Positions 1 through 5,861 of a DNA stretch of 12,058 nucleotides are shown one piece after another (position 1 is the first letter of the stretch; each line of letters opens with the position of its first letter). The stretch is from an uncultured Clostridia bacterium (GTDB lineage: Bacteria; Bacillota; Clostridia; Oscillospirales; CAG-272), in NCBI GenBank assembly GCA_946641795.1, contig CAMPBZ010000020.1, positions 1 to 12,058 on the forward strand, read 5' to 3'. Below the pieces are notes generated by a model. The model did no database searches, was not told where the DNA came from, and saw only the letters and a program-made list of their open reading frames with translations. A program made the translations under genes and the position numbers.

Positions 1-101
1 CTCAAAGTGCCAAGCGGAATGCCCGAACGCTCCGCAAGGCGCTCGTTGGTCATTTTGCGCTCGTTCTTCATCCACTTGATCCGGTCGATATAAGTTTCCA
101 T
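1..101 (-). CDS. XRE-family helix-turn-helix regulator, N-terminal part only
   Basis: The first 33 codons of a gene that continues beyond the left edge. The visible protein begins METYIDRIKWMKNERK and continues with TNERLAERSGIPLGTL. This matches the start of the Cro/C1 (XRE) helix-turn-helix fold: helix 1 around IKWMKNERK, then the first half of the DNA-binding unit, with the conserved L-A-E-x-S-G-I-P-x-G-T-L pattern. Such proteins are usually DNA-binding repressors, but the target and any C-terminal domain are not visible. The ATG at 101-99 is chosen because a GGAGG lies 6 nt upstream. An in-frame ATG at 107 would directly abut that GGAGG and is less likely. The gene has its own near-consensus promoter at 160-132, so it need not be co-transcribed with the spoIIP homologue upstream of it on the same strand. 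Confidence 0.8.
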   Translation of the reverse strand, partial: METYIDRIKWMKNERKMTNERLAERSGIPLGTL

Positions 102-131
102 ACGCATCCTCCGTTTTCCAATTCTGATAGG

Positions 132-160
132 ATTATACCACATATTTTTTGATTTGTAAA
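132..160 (-). promoter_or_regulatory. Sigma-A-type promoter of the XRE regulator
   Basis: Read on the minus strand, TTTACA (160-155) is followed after exactly 17 bases by TATAAT (137-132). The -10 box is perfect and is preceded by TGG, an extended -10 element. The -35 box matches the consensus at five of six positions. Transcription would start near 126-125, giving a leader of about 25 nt before the ATG at 101. The surrounding 102-204 is very AT-rich and holds no gene. Confidence 0.75.
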
Positions 161-204
161 TAGTTTTTGATAATTTTTTTCTTTTTTTGGAAGAAAAATG
201 AAAT

Positions 205-1215
205 TTACGGGAGAAAAGAAGCAATTGCATTGGCAATGCAAACGGCGGCGCGCCCGGCTTCGGCGGCGGTGTTTGCCCCGCTTCCGATCAACAGATAGAG
301 AGAATGCGGCGCGTATTGCTGGTTTTGCGGCGTCGATTTTACGCGAACACCGCGAAAAATATCCGGTGTTTCCTTTTCGGCGGCGCATTCCAACGCCTTT
401 GCAAGTTCCAAGTTTTCCGGCCACGCCGGGCAGGAAATGCCGCTTTCCCCGCTCCCGACAACGGCAAGCACCTGCGCCGTCGGCTCCCCGCTTCCGGCCG
501 CCGTTTTGATGTAGTTTCCGGTTGCGTCCAAAATCGAATCCCGGCCGATCTCAATGACAAGTGAAATGTCCGGGTTTTCCCGCAAGGCGTTGCGCACCAG
601 CTCCCCGGCACGCGCCGAGGAACCAAGGTATCCGTTGCCGGCCTCCGGCTCCTTGTAAAACACGGAAATCCCGTTCGCCTGCAAGCATTGCGCCAATAGT
701 TCGGCAACGGCGCGAACGGTTTGGGAAGGCTCCTCCGAGAAGGTCATTTCGCCAATCTTCCCCTCCGGGATCGTTTCGCCTTCCGGCAAATAGGCCTCTT
801 TGGAGTTGGCGCAATACAAAAGCACCACCGGCGCTTTCGAGAAGCGGAAGGTGCCTTCTTCGCCCGCTTCCAAAACGACTTTGGAAGGCTCATACAGCGT
901 TTGAGCTACAACGGGGATCGCGTTGGAAGGCGCGTTTTCGCTCTTTTGCTCTTCGGGCAACGGCTCGGCGATTTGGGGCTCGCCGTCGTTTTTCCGGTCG
1001 GTCACGCGCTCCCGGCGAAAAATACCGTCCAAAAAGGTTTGCACCGGCTCCGAAAAGGTAGCAAAAATCCCGCTTACGGCAAAAGCGGCTACCAGAACGG
1101 CAAAGCAAATGAAAAATGCGAAAATGCGGAACAGGCGCCGGTCCATCGGCTTTGTCAGCTTCACCTCTTCCACAGGTTTTGGCAATTCTGTTTTCGACGC
1201 TGTTTTCTTCATCAT
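205..1215 (-). CDS. spoIIP: SpoIIP-like protein lacking the expected zinc-binding residues
   Basis: A 336-residue membrane-anchored homologue of SpoIIP, the peptidoglycan amidase/endopeptidase that works with SpoIID and SpoIIM in forespore engulfment. Seen in the sequence: a basic cytoplasmic start, one membrane segment at about 29-51, a Pro/Glu-rich linker to about 125, then a C-terminal domain with the SpoIIP pattern. That pattern includes VVLLYCANSKEAY (130-142), a VRAVAELLAQCLQANGI helix, EIGRDS (222-227), AVVGSGES, PENLELAKAL, the NQ at 298-299 and a final GSGANTAAEA. From family knowledge the first motif should be Y-H-T-H-x-x-E-x-Y, the second D-x-H-R-D, and the last should carry a glutamate (L-L-E-x-G). 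Here the two motif-1 histidines are Cys135 and Asn137, the motif-2 histidine is Gly224, and the late glutamate aligns with Leu309. Only Glu140 remains. It lies directly downstream of gpr, as in B. subtilis, which supports the assignment. A GGGAG sits 3 nt before the ATG at 1215 and 6 nt before the one at 1212, so 1212 may be the true start. No intrinsic terminator is visible after it. Confidence 0.78.
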   Translation of the reverse strand: MMKKTASKTELPKPVEEVKLTKPMDRRLFRIFAFFICFAVLVAAFAVSGIFATFSEPVQTFLDGIFRRERVTDRKNDGEPQIAEPLPEEQKSENAPSNAIPVVAQTLYEPSKVVLEAGEEGTFRFSKAPVVLLYCANSKEAYLPEGETIPEGKIGEMTFSEEPSQTVRAVAELLAQCLQANGISVFYKEPEAGNGYLGSSARAGELVRNALRENPDISLVIEIGRDSILDATGNYIKTAAGSGEPTAQVLAVVGSGESGISCPAWPENLELAKALECAAEKETPDIFRGVRVKSTPQNQQYAPHSLYLLIGSGANTAAEAGRAAVCIANAIASFLP

Positions 1216-1218
1216 ATA

Positions 1219-1255
1219 CTCCCGTTTTTTTATTTCAGTTTATGCAAAAAACGGG
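1219..1255 (-). promoter_or_regulatory. Intercistronic hairpin covering the spoIIP ribosome-binding site
   Basis: Between gpr and spoIIP, the minus-strand RNA contains CCCGTTTTTT (1255-1246), a 15-nt loop, and the exact complement AAAAAACGGG (1230-1221). The GGG at the end of the second arm is the first part of the spoIIP Shine-Dalgarno GGGAG (1223-1219). Folding would therefore hide part of the ribosome-binding site. It does not look like a terminator, because no U-tract follows the second arm. The pairing is seen directly; a regulatory role is inferred. Confidence 0.5.
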
Positions 1256-1274
1256 TGCAATATGTGAATGCGGC

Positions 1275-2174
1275 TCATTCCGCCAAACTGCCCAAAAACG
1301 CAAGAGAAAAAGCGCGCGAAAGAACGGCCGCAATTTGCTCGGTTACCAGGTCGCATTCTTTGAGCGAAACGAAAAAGTCGTTTCCGCTGTTCAAAACGGC
1401 TTGCAGGCGCTCGTCCGGCTCGCCGATCCCCGCTTTTGCAAGCGTGTGCCAAACAAGGGTAGACGTTGCCACAACGGTTGGAACGCCAAGCGCCAGCACA
1501 GGAACGCCGAGTGATTTTTCGGTCAGCTCCCAGCGGTGATTGCCAACGCCGGAGCCTGGGATAATGCCGACATCCGAAAGCTGAACGGTGGTTGCAAGGC
1601 GTTCCAGGTCGCGCGCCGCCAGCGCGTCAATTGCAATGACCAGGTCGGGAGGGCTCTCCTTTACAACGGAACCGACGATTTTTCCCGCCTCTATTCCGCT
1701 CTGCCCCAAAACGCCGGGCGCCAACATTGCCACCGAGGAGCACCCCAGCGCCTCATAAAGCGCGGGATCCTGCGTTTGCAAATGCGCCGTTGCGTTCAGC
1801 CGGCGCAGGGTGAAAGGGCCGATCGCGTCCGCCGTGAGCGACGCGTTTCCAAGCCCGACAAGCAACACCGAAAAGGAAGGATCAACCCGTTTTTTACAGC
1901 ACTTTTCGGCAAATCCGCGCAATTCCCCGCAAAGAATGCGCGCCAGTTGCTCCCGTTCTCCATCGCCCAAAAGGTCTATTCTCCCGCATTCCACCGTCAG
2001 GTAATTCCCCACTGGTTTTCCGATTTTTGCGGCGGCTTCCCCGGTGCAAATCTTCACCGTATCCAACAAAAAATCGCCGCTTTTCCGGGTGCTCTGCTCC
2101 ACGCCCTGCAAGCGCCCGTTTTCCTTTGGAACGCACTCTTTTGCAAGATCGCTCTGCCAATATTGGGCTTCCAT
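1275..2174 (-). CDS. gpr: Germination protease GPR (SASP-specific endopeptidase)
   Basis: A 299-residue GPR protease (MEROPS family A25), made in the developing forespore as an inactive precursor. It degrades small acid-soluble spore proteins at germination. Family signatures run through the protein: SDLAKE (8-13), LLVGLGN (104-110), LTADAIGP (113-120), LAPGVLGQSGIEAG (151-164), LVIAIDALAAR (178-188), VGIIPGSGVGN (202-212) and GVPVLALGVPTVV (223-235). Asp116 and Asp183 align with the two aspartates reported as essential in the Bacillus enzyme, so activity is likely kept. The SDLAKE segment resembles the SASP-like site where the precursor is clipped, which would leave a propeptide of only about nine residues. 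The ATG at 2174 has AAGGAG eight bases upstream. A TTG further out at 2192 would place that ribosome-binding site inside the gene and is rejected. spoIIP follows after 59 bases on the same strand. Expression is expected from sigma-G in the forespore, but no convincing sigma-G promoter was found. Confidence 0.93.
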   Translation of the reverse strand: MEAQYWQSDLAKECVPKENGRLQGVEQSTRKSGDFLLDTVKICTGEAAAKIGKPVGNYLTVECGRIDLLGDGEREQLARILCGELRGFAEKCCKKRVDPSFSVLLVGLGNASLTADAIGPFTLRRLNATAHLQTQDPALYEALGCSSVAMLAPGVLGQSGIEAGKIVGSVVKESPPDLVIAIDALAARDLERLATTVQLSDVGIIPGSGVGNHRWELTEKSLGVPVLALGVPTVVATSTLVWHTLAKAGIGEPDERLQAVLNSGNDFFVSLKECDLVTEQIAAVLSRAFSLAFLGSLAE

Positions 2175-2260
2175 ATCCGTTTCTCCTTCCAATCCCCCGT
2201 TTTTCTCTCTACTTTTCCATAAAAATTCATAAAATATACGCGAAAATCTTTTCTTTTCTA

Positions 2261-2289
2261 TTGCATTTTTGAAAAATATATGATATGAT
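2261..2289 (+). promoter_or_regulatory. Probable promoter of the substrate-binding lipoprotein gene
   Basis: TTGCAT (2261-2266), 17 bases, then TATGAT (2284-2289). The -10 box is preceded by TGA, an extended -10 motif that can compensate for the weak -35 box. Transcription would start near 2296, leaving a leader of about 60 nt. The region is extremely AT-rich, so other start points remain possible. Confidence 0.45.
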
Positions 2290-2295
2290 ATATTT
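2274..2295. repeat. AT-rich inverted repeat spanning the -10 box, possible operator
   Basis: AAATATAT (2274-2281) and ATATATTT (2288-2295) are exact inverted copies separated by six bases. The dyad sits on top of the proposed extended -10 element of the lipoprotein gene, where a dimeric repressor would act. In such AT-rich DNA a dyad like this can arise by chance, so this is only a candidate. Confidence 0.22.
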
Positions 2296-2335
2296 GTATA
2301 TATTTATAGATCGGTTTGTATTTTTTCTCGGAAAC

Positions 2336-2358
2336 AAGGAGGTTGCTCAACCGCTATG
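2336..2358 (+). promoter_or_regulatory. Ribosome-binding site with a small hairpin in the spacer
   Basis: A full AAGGAGG (2336-2342) lies 13 bases before the ATG at 2356, which is longer than usual. The spacer starts with GGTTGCTCAACC (2341-2352), which can fold as a 4-bp stem with a GCTC loop and would shorten the effective distance. No in-frame start codon lies closer to the AAGGAGG, so the ATG at 2356, or the adjacent one at 2359, stands. Confidence 0.5.
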
Positions 2359-4494
2359 ATGAAAAAAATTCTTGCCCTCTCTCTTTGCTTTGCTATGCTG
2401 GTCGGCATTCTTGCCGGATGCGGCGGCCTTTCCGGCAACGATAAAGGCGCCTATATTCCGGTTTCTTTGAATGCGGAAACCTTTGATTTTGACCCGGCAA
2501 ACGCCTATCATAACACCGATAGCATCAACGTTCTCGGCCTGATCTACGAGCCGCTGTTTACGCTGGATTCCAACGGAAAGATCAAACCGGCGCTTGCAAA
2601 AAGTTATAAAACCTATACCGACGACGAAGGCGTCCATATGGACATTACCATTAAGACCACCTGTTGGAGCGACGGCACGGCGCTGACGGCAAGCGATATT
2701 GTTTTTGCCTGGACGCGTCTTTTGGAGCCGAGCAACCGTTTCCCCGCCGCCTCTCTGCTCTTCGACATCAAAAACGCGCGCGCCTACAACCGCGGAATGT
2801 CCACCGACCTTTATATTGAGGCCATTGAGCAGCAAAAGATCCGCCTGACCTTTGAAGGCGCGATCGACGAAGACGCTTTCCTGCTCAACCTGACCAACGT
2901 TGCAACCGTTCCGCTGTATGAGTACGCGGTGCAAACCAGCCCCGACTGGGCAAAGAGCAACTCCGATCTTTTAACCAACGGCCCGTTCAAACTGGTCTCC
3001 ATTGAATACGAGGATGACCTGGACGAAAACGAATTCTCCTTCACGGTTACCGACGATTATATTTTTGATTCCAAAGGCAACCGGATTTTGAACGACGACG
3101 GAACGCCGAAAACGGCAAAATCCACCGCAAAACGCATTCGCACCTTCGTGTTGGAGCGCAACTCCTATTATTACAGAGATACCGAGCGCGACGACCTGGA
3201 TAAATACGTTACCCCCTACCGCCTCCTGGTGGACTGCACCAAAACCGCCGAGGAGATTTTGCAGGAATATCAGGATAACAAGCTCTTCTACATCGGCACC
3301 GTTCCGCTTTCTTTGCGCAACGACAGCTACGTTACGAAAAACGCCAAGGTGACCGACGCGCTTTCCACTTTCGTTTGCTACCTGAACGAAAATGCCGAGA
3401 TCGGCGGCACGGCGCTGTTTGCCGACGCACACGTCCGCCGCGCCCTTTCCCTTGCCATTGACCGTGAGGCCATTGCCAATGAGATCGTATTTGCCGAGGC
3501 CGCAACGGCCTTTGTTTGCCCCGGCATTTTTGAAAAAGGAATATCCGGTTCTTTCCGCAAAAACGGCGGCGAACTGCTTTCCAAAAAAGCCAACTTGGAG
3601 GAGGCCAACGCCGAGCTCCAAAAGGTGGAAATTCCCGGGTTCCGCGCCTCAAAGTATTCCTTTACCATCAAGGTTGCCGGCCACGATGAAGTACACGCCC
3701 GGATGGCGGAAATGATTGCCGAAGCCTGGAACGAGCTCGGATTTTTCGTAACCGTTCAAAAGGTGTACACCATTGAAAACAACGACTACATTGACCAGGA
3801 CGGCAAGGAAACCAAAAAGACCAATGTTTGCGACGATTTGATGGAAGAAGCGATCCAGCGCGGCAATTTTGAGGCGATCGTATTTGATTACAACGCCTAC
3901 GCCGCATCGGCTTACGCAATGCTTTCCTCGTTTGCCACCGGCTTTGCCGGCGGATCGGAGCGCGGCGATGATGGCGAATACACGCAAATTTCGCATATCA
4001 CCGGCTACAACAGCACCGAGTACAACAACCTGATGGAAGCCATTTACCTGCTTCCCTACTTCGCGCAGCTGAACCCCGATCCCGATCCGAAGGTATTTAC
4101 CAACCCCGATAAAAACCCCTACTTGGGGCTCGGGTTTGAGACTTATGCCGATTACATTCGTGCCTATCGCTCGGCAAATAAGATCTATGCCGCTTATCAG
4201 ATCACGCCAAGCGAAAACTCCAAAGATTGGGAAGGTCAGAAAGCCACGCTCCTCCACGCCGCCGAAGAACTGTTACTGGAAGACCTGCCGGTCATTCCCA
4301 TTGTTTTCAACAAGCAGGCCGTGCTGACCAGCAAAAAGCTTTCAAGCGTTTCGAAAAACTACTACATTCCCTCCATTTTCACAAAAACGAAACTCAAAGA
4401 TTACAAAAAATACATTTATGTCTTCTACAACTTCCCTAAATCTGTGGAATGGGATAACTACGGATTGAAGGAAGAGCCGAAAAAGACAAAATAA
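2356..4494 (+). CDS. Oligopeptide-type ABC transporter substrate-binding lipoprotein
   Basis: A 712-residue extracytoplasmic solute-binding protein of family 5 (OppA/DppA-like), which captures peptides or related ligands at the cell surface for import. The N-terminus MMKKILALSLCFAMLVGIL is followed by the lipobox LAGC (19-22), so Cys22 should be lipidated after signal peptidase II cleavage. The family pattern follows: a SLNAETFDFDPANAYHNTD start region, NVLGLIYEPLFTLD, IKPALAKSYK, CWSDGTALTASDIVFAWTRLLEP (a classic family 5 motif), then HVRRALSLAIDREAIANEI in the second half. At 712 residues it is well above the roughly 500-600 typical of the family. The extra length includes acidic inserts around residues 215-300 and 470-600. 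No permease or ATPase genes adjoin it: gpr is divergent on one side and pheST follows. It must therefore use transporter parts encoded elsewhere or serve another binding role. The ligand cannot be told. No clear intrinsic terminator follows the gene before the T-box leader. Confidence 0.87.
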   Translation: MMKKILALSLCFAMLVGILAGCGGLSGNDKGAYIPVSLNAETFDFDPANAYHNTDSINVLGLIYEPLFTLDSNGKIKPALAKSYKTYTDDEGVHMDITIKTTCWSDGTALTASDIVFAWTRLLEPSNRFPAASLLFDIKNARAYNRGMSTDLYIEAIEQQKIRLTFEGAIDEDAFLLNLTNVATVPLYEYAVQTSPDWAKSNSDLLTNGPFKLVSIEYEDDLDENEFSFTVTDDYIFDSKGNRILNDDGTPKTAKSTAKRIRTFVLERNSYYYRDTERDDLDKYVTPYRLLVDCTKTAEEILQEYQDNKLFYIGTVPLSLRNDSYVTKNAKVTDALSTFVCYLNENAEIGGTALFADAHVRRALSLAIDREAIANEIVFAEAATAFVCPGIFEKGISGSFRKNGGELLSKKANLEEANAELQKVEIPGFRASKYSFTIKVAGHDEVHARMAEMIAEAWNELGFFVTVQKVYTIENNDYIDQDGKETKKTNVCDDLMEEAIQRGNFEAIVFDYNAYAASAYAMLSSFATGFAGGSERGDDGEYTQISHITGYNSTEYNNLMEAIYLLPYFAQLNPDPDPKVFTNPDKNPYLGLGFETYADYIRAYRSANKIYAAYQITPSENSKDWEGQKATLLHAAEELLLEDLPVIPIVFNKQAVLTSKKLSSVSKNYYIPSIFTKTKLKDYKKYIYVFYNFPKSVEWDNYGLKEEPKKTK

Positions 4495-4507
4495 TTTGCG
4501 TTTTCTC

Positions 4508-4536
4508 TTGCAAAAAGCAAAAGAAAGTGCTATGAT
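4508..4536 (+). promoter_or_regulatory. Promoter of the pheST operon
   Basis: TTGCAA (4508-4513), a 17-base spacer, and TATGAT (4531-4536), the last preceded by TGC to give an extended -10 element. The start would fall near 4543, immediately before the T-box leader. The -10 box lies inside a perfect dyad: TGCTAT (4528-4533), GATA, then ATAGCA. Confidence 0.65.
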
Positions 4537-4543
4537 AATAGCA

Positions 4544-4794
4544 GAAATGCAAAGATGAAGTCAGCAATCCGCAAAAACGGACTTTCAGAGAGTTGCGCCA
4601 AGGCTGAAAGCGCAGCAGTCCGCGCGGGGCGCATTTCCCTTCGGAGCAGGCGGAATGAGCGGATTTTTCCGTAGTTCTACCCGGCACGGCGCCGTTATCC
4701 GCCGTCCAAAGTGTTGGCTTTGTGCCGGAATGCGGGTGGTACCGCGGGATTGCTTATGCGTCTCGTCCCCAATCTTTTGGGGACGAGACTTTTT
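4544..4794 (+). promoter_or_regulatory. T-box leader of pheST, sensing uncharged tRNA-Phe
   Basis: A T-box riboswitch occupies most of the gap before pheS. Seen directly: an AGAGAG (4587-4592) and GGCTGAAAG (4602-4610) pair typical of the far end of Stem I, enclosed by CGGACT/AGTCCG and TGCGC/GCGCA helices. A hairpin CGGA-TTT-TCCG follows in the Stem II region. A large helix CCGGCAC (4681-4687)/GTGCCGG (4722-4728) serves as Stem III. The diagnostic T-box GGGTGGTACCGCG (4734-4746) and a terminator (4760-4794) complete it. The variable base in TGGTACC is T, which fits the A discriminator of tRNA-Phe. The specifier should be UUC; UUC triplets occur at 4635, 4640 and 4675 and I could not fix which one is read. 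By the known mechanism, uncharged tRNA-Phe stabilises the antiterminator and lets transcription continue into pheS. Confidence 0.93.
4760..4794 (+). terminator. T-box-controlled intrinsic terminator
   Basis: GTCTCGTCCCC (4760-4770) and GGGGACGAGAC (4779-4789) form a perfect 11-bp stem with an eight-base loop, followed by TTTTT. The first arm includes the CGTCCC that can pair with the T-box sequence instead, the standard antiterminator alternative. It would also stop any transcript reading through from the lipoprotein gene. Confidence 0.93.
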
Positions 4795-4827
4795 ATATGG
4801 AAAAATAAAAGCAGAAAGGATATACAA

Positions 4828-5844
4828 ATGAAGGAAAAATTGAAACAGATCAGCGAAGAAGCCCTGCGCGCCATTGAGCAGGCGACCGACGCTTCGCTGG
4901 AACAAATCAAAATCCGTTACCTCGGCAAAAAAGGCGAACTGACCGCCGTTCTGCGCGGTATGGGCGCCCTCTCGCCGGAGGAACGCCCGAAAATCGGACA
5001 GCTGGCCAACGAGGTGCGGGAAAAAATTGAGGGCGCCATTGCAAAAAAGGTGCAGGAAACCCAGGCAAAAGCAATGGAGCTGAAACTGAAAGCCGAAAAA
5101 ATTGACGTTACAATGCCCGGCACGGCGCTCCCCGCAGGGCATATCCACCCGCTGACAAGCGTGCAGCGCGAGCTGGAAAACATTTTTATCGGTATGGGCT
5201 TTGAGGTTGTGGAAGGCCCGGAAGTGGAGCTGGATTACTACAACTTCCAGGCGTTGAACATTCCCGAAAATCACCCGGCGCGCGATACGCAGGATACATT
5301 TTATATCACCGATAAGATTTTGCTCCGCTCCCCAACTTCGCCGGTACAGGTGCGCACAATGGAGCACCGCAAGCCGCCCATTCGCATCATCTCCCCTGGG
5401 CGCGTTTATCGCTCCGACGCGCTGGATTCCACCCACTCGCCGCTTTTCCACCAGCTGGAAGGTCTGGTTGTGGACAAAGGAATTACCATGGGCGACCTGA
5501 AAGGCACGCTGGAAACCTTTGCAAAAAAGATGTTCGGTGAAAACACCCGCATCCGCTTCCGCCCGCACCACTTCCCCTTCACCGAGCCTTCCGCCGAGGT
5601 TGACGCCTCCTGCTTTGTTTGCGGCGGCAAGGGTTGCCGTCTTTGCAAGGGCGAGGGCTGGATCGAAATTCTGGGCGCCGGTATGGTGCATCCGTTCGTG
5701 CTTTCCAACTGCGGGATCGACCCCGAGGAATACTCCGGGTTTGCGTTCGGCCTCGGCATTGAGCGCATTACAATGATCTCCCGCGGCATTGACGATATCC
5801 GCCTCTTCTATGAAAACGATCAACGTTTTCTGGACCAATTTTAA
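4828..5844 (+). CDS. pheS: Phenylalanine--tRNA ligase, alpha subunit
   Basis: A 338-residue catalytic subunit of the (alpha-beta)2 phenylalanyl-tRNA synthetase, which attaches phenylalanine to tRNA-Phe using ATP in the cytoplasm. Residues 1-90 form the usual helical coiled-coil arm that contacts tRNA. The class II core starts at GHIHPLTSVQRELENIF (104-120). Motif 2 is GRVYRSDALDSTHSP (191-205) and motif 3 is GFAFGLGIERITM (304-316). Between them CFVCGGKGCRLCKGEGW carries four cysteines (262, 265, 270, 273), as in many clostridial PheS proteins. The length is normal. The ATG at 4828 is chosen because AAAGGA lies seven bases before it. A longer open frame reaches back through the T-box leader and cannot be real coding sequence. 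pheT follows after 17 bases, and both genes should be controlled by the T-box. Confidence 0.97.
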   Translation: MKEKLKQISEEALRAIEQATDASLEQIKIRYLGKKGELTAVLRGMGALSPEERPKIGQLANEVREKIEGAIAKKVQETQAKAMELKLKAEKIDVTMPGTALPAGHIHPLTSVQRELENIFIGMGFEVVEGPEVELDYYNFQALNIPENHPARDTQDTFYITDKILLRSPTSPVQVRTMEHRKPPIRIISPGRVYRSDALDSTHSPLFHQLEGLVVDKGITMGDLKGTLETFAKKMFGENTRIRFRPHHFPFTEPSAEVDASCFVCGGKGCRLCKGEGWIEILGAGMVHPFVLSNCGIDPEEYSGFAFGLGIERITMISRGIDDIRLFYENDQRFLDQF

Positions 5845-5861
5845 GAAAGGAGTGTAACGTT

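Noticed and set aside
225..241. Perfect inverted repeat TTGCATTG/CAATGCAA near the end of the spoIIP-like gene
   Set aside because: It lies in coding sequence (CIANAIA), the central spacer is one base, and no T-tract follows on either strand.
2175..2192. TTG start adding six residues to GPR
   Set aside because: The AAGGAG Shine-Dalgarno would then lie inside the coding sequence; the ATG at 2174 is eight bases after it.
2193..2300. Sigma-G promoter for gpr
   Set aside because: Candidate GTATA and GAAT boxes on the minus strand have no CATnnTA-like partner at the right distance.
4502..4526. Stem TTTCTCTTGC/GCAAAAGAAA as terminator of the lipoprotein gene
   Set aside because: It has a mismatch, is AT-rich and lacks a T-tract; it overlaps the pheST -35 box.
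4711..4827. In-frame extension of PheS into the leader
   Set aside because: It overlaps the T-box and its terminator, and the ATG at 4828 has a well-placed AAAGGA.
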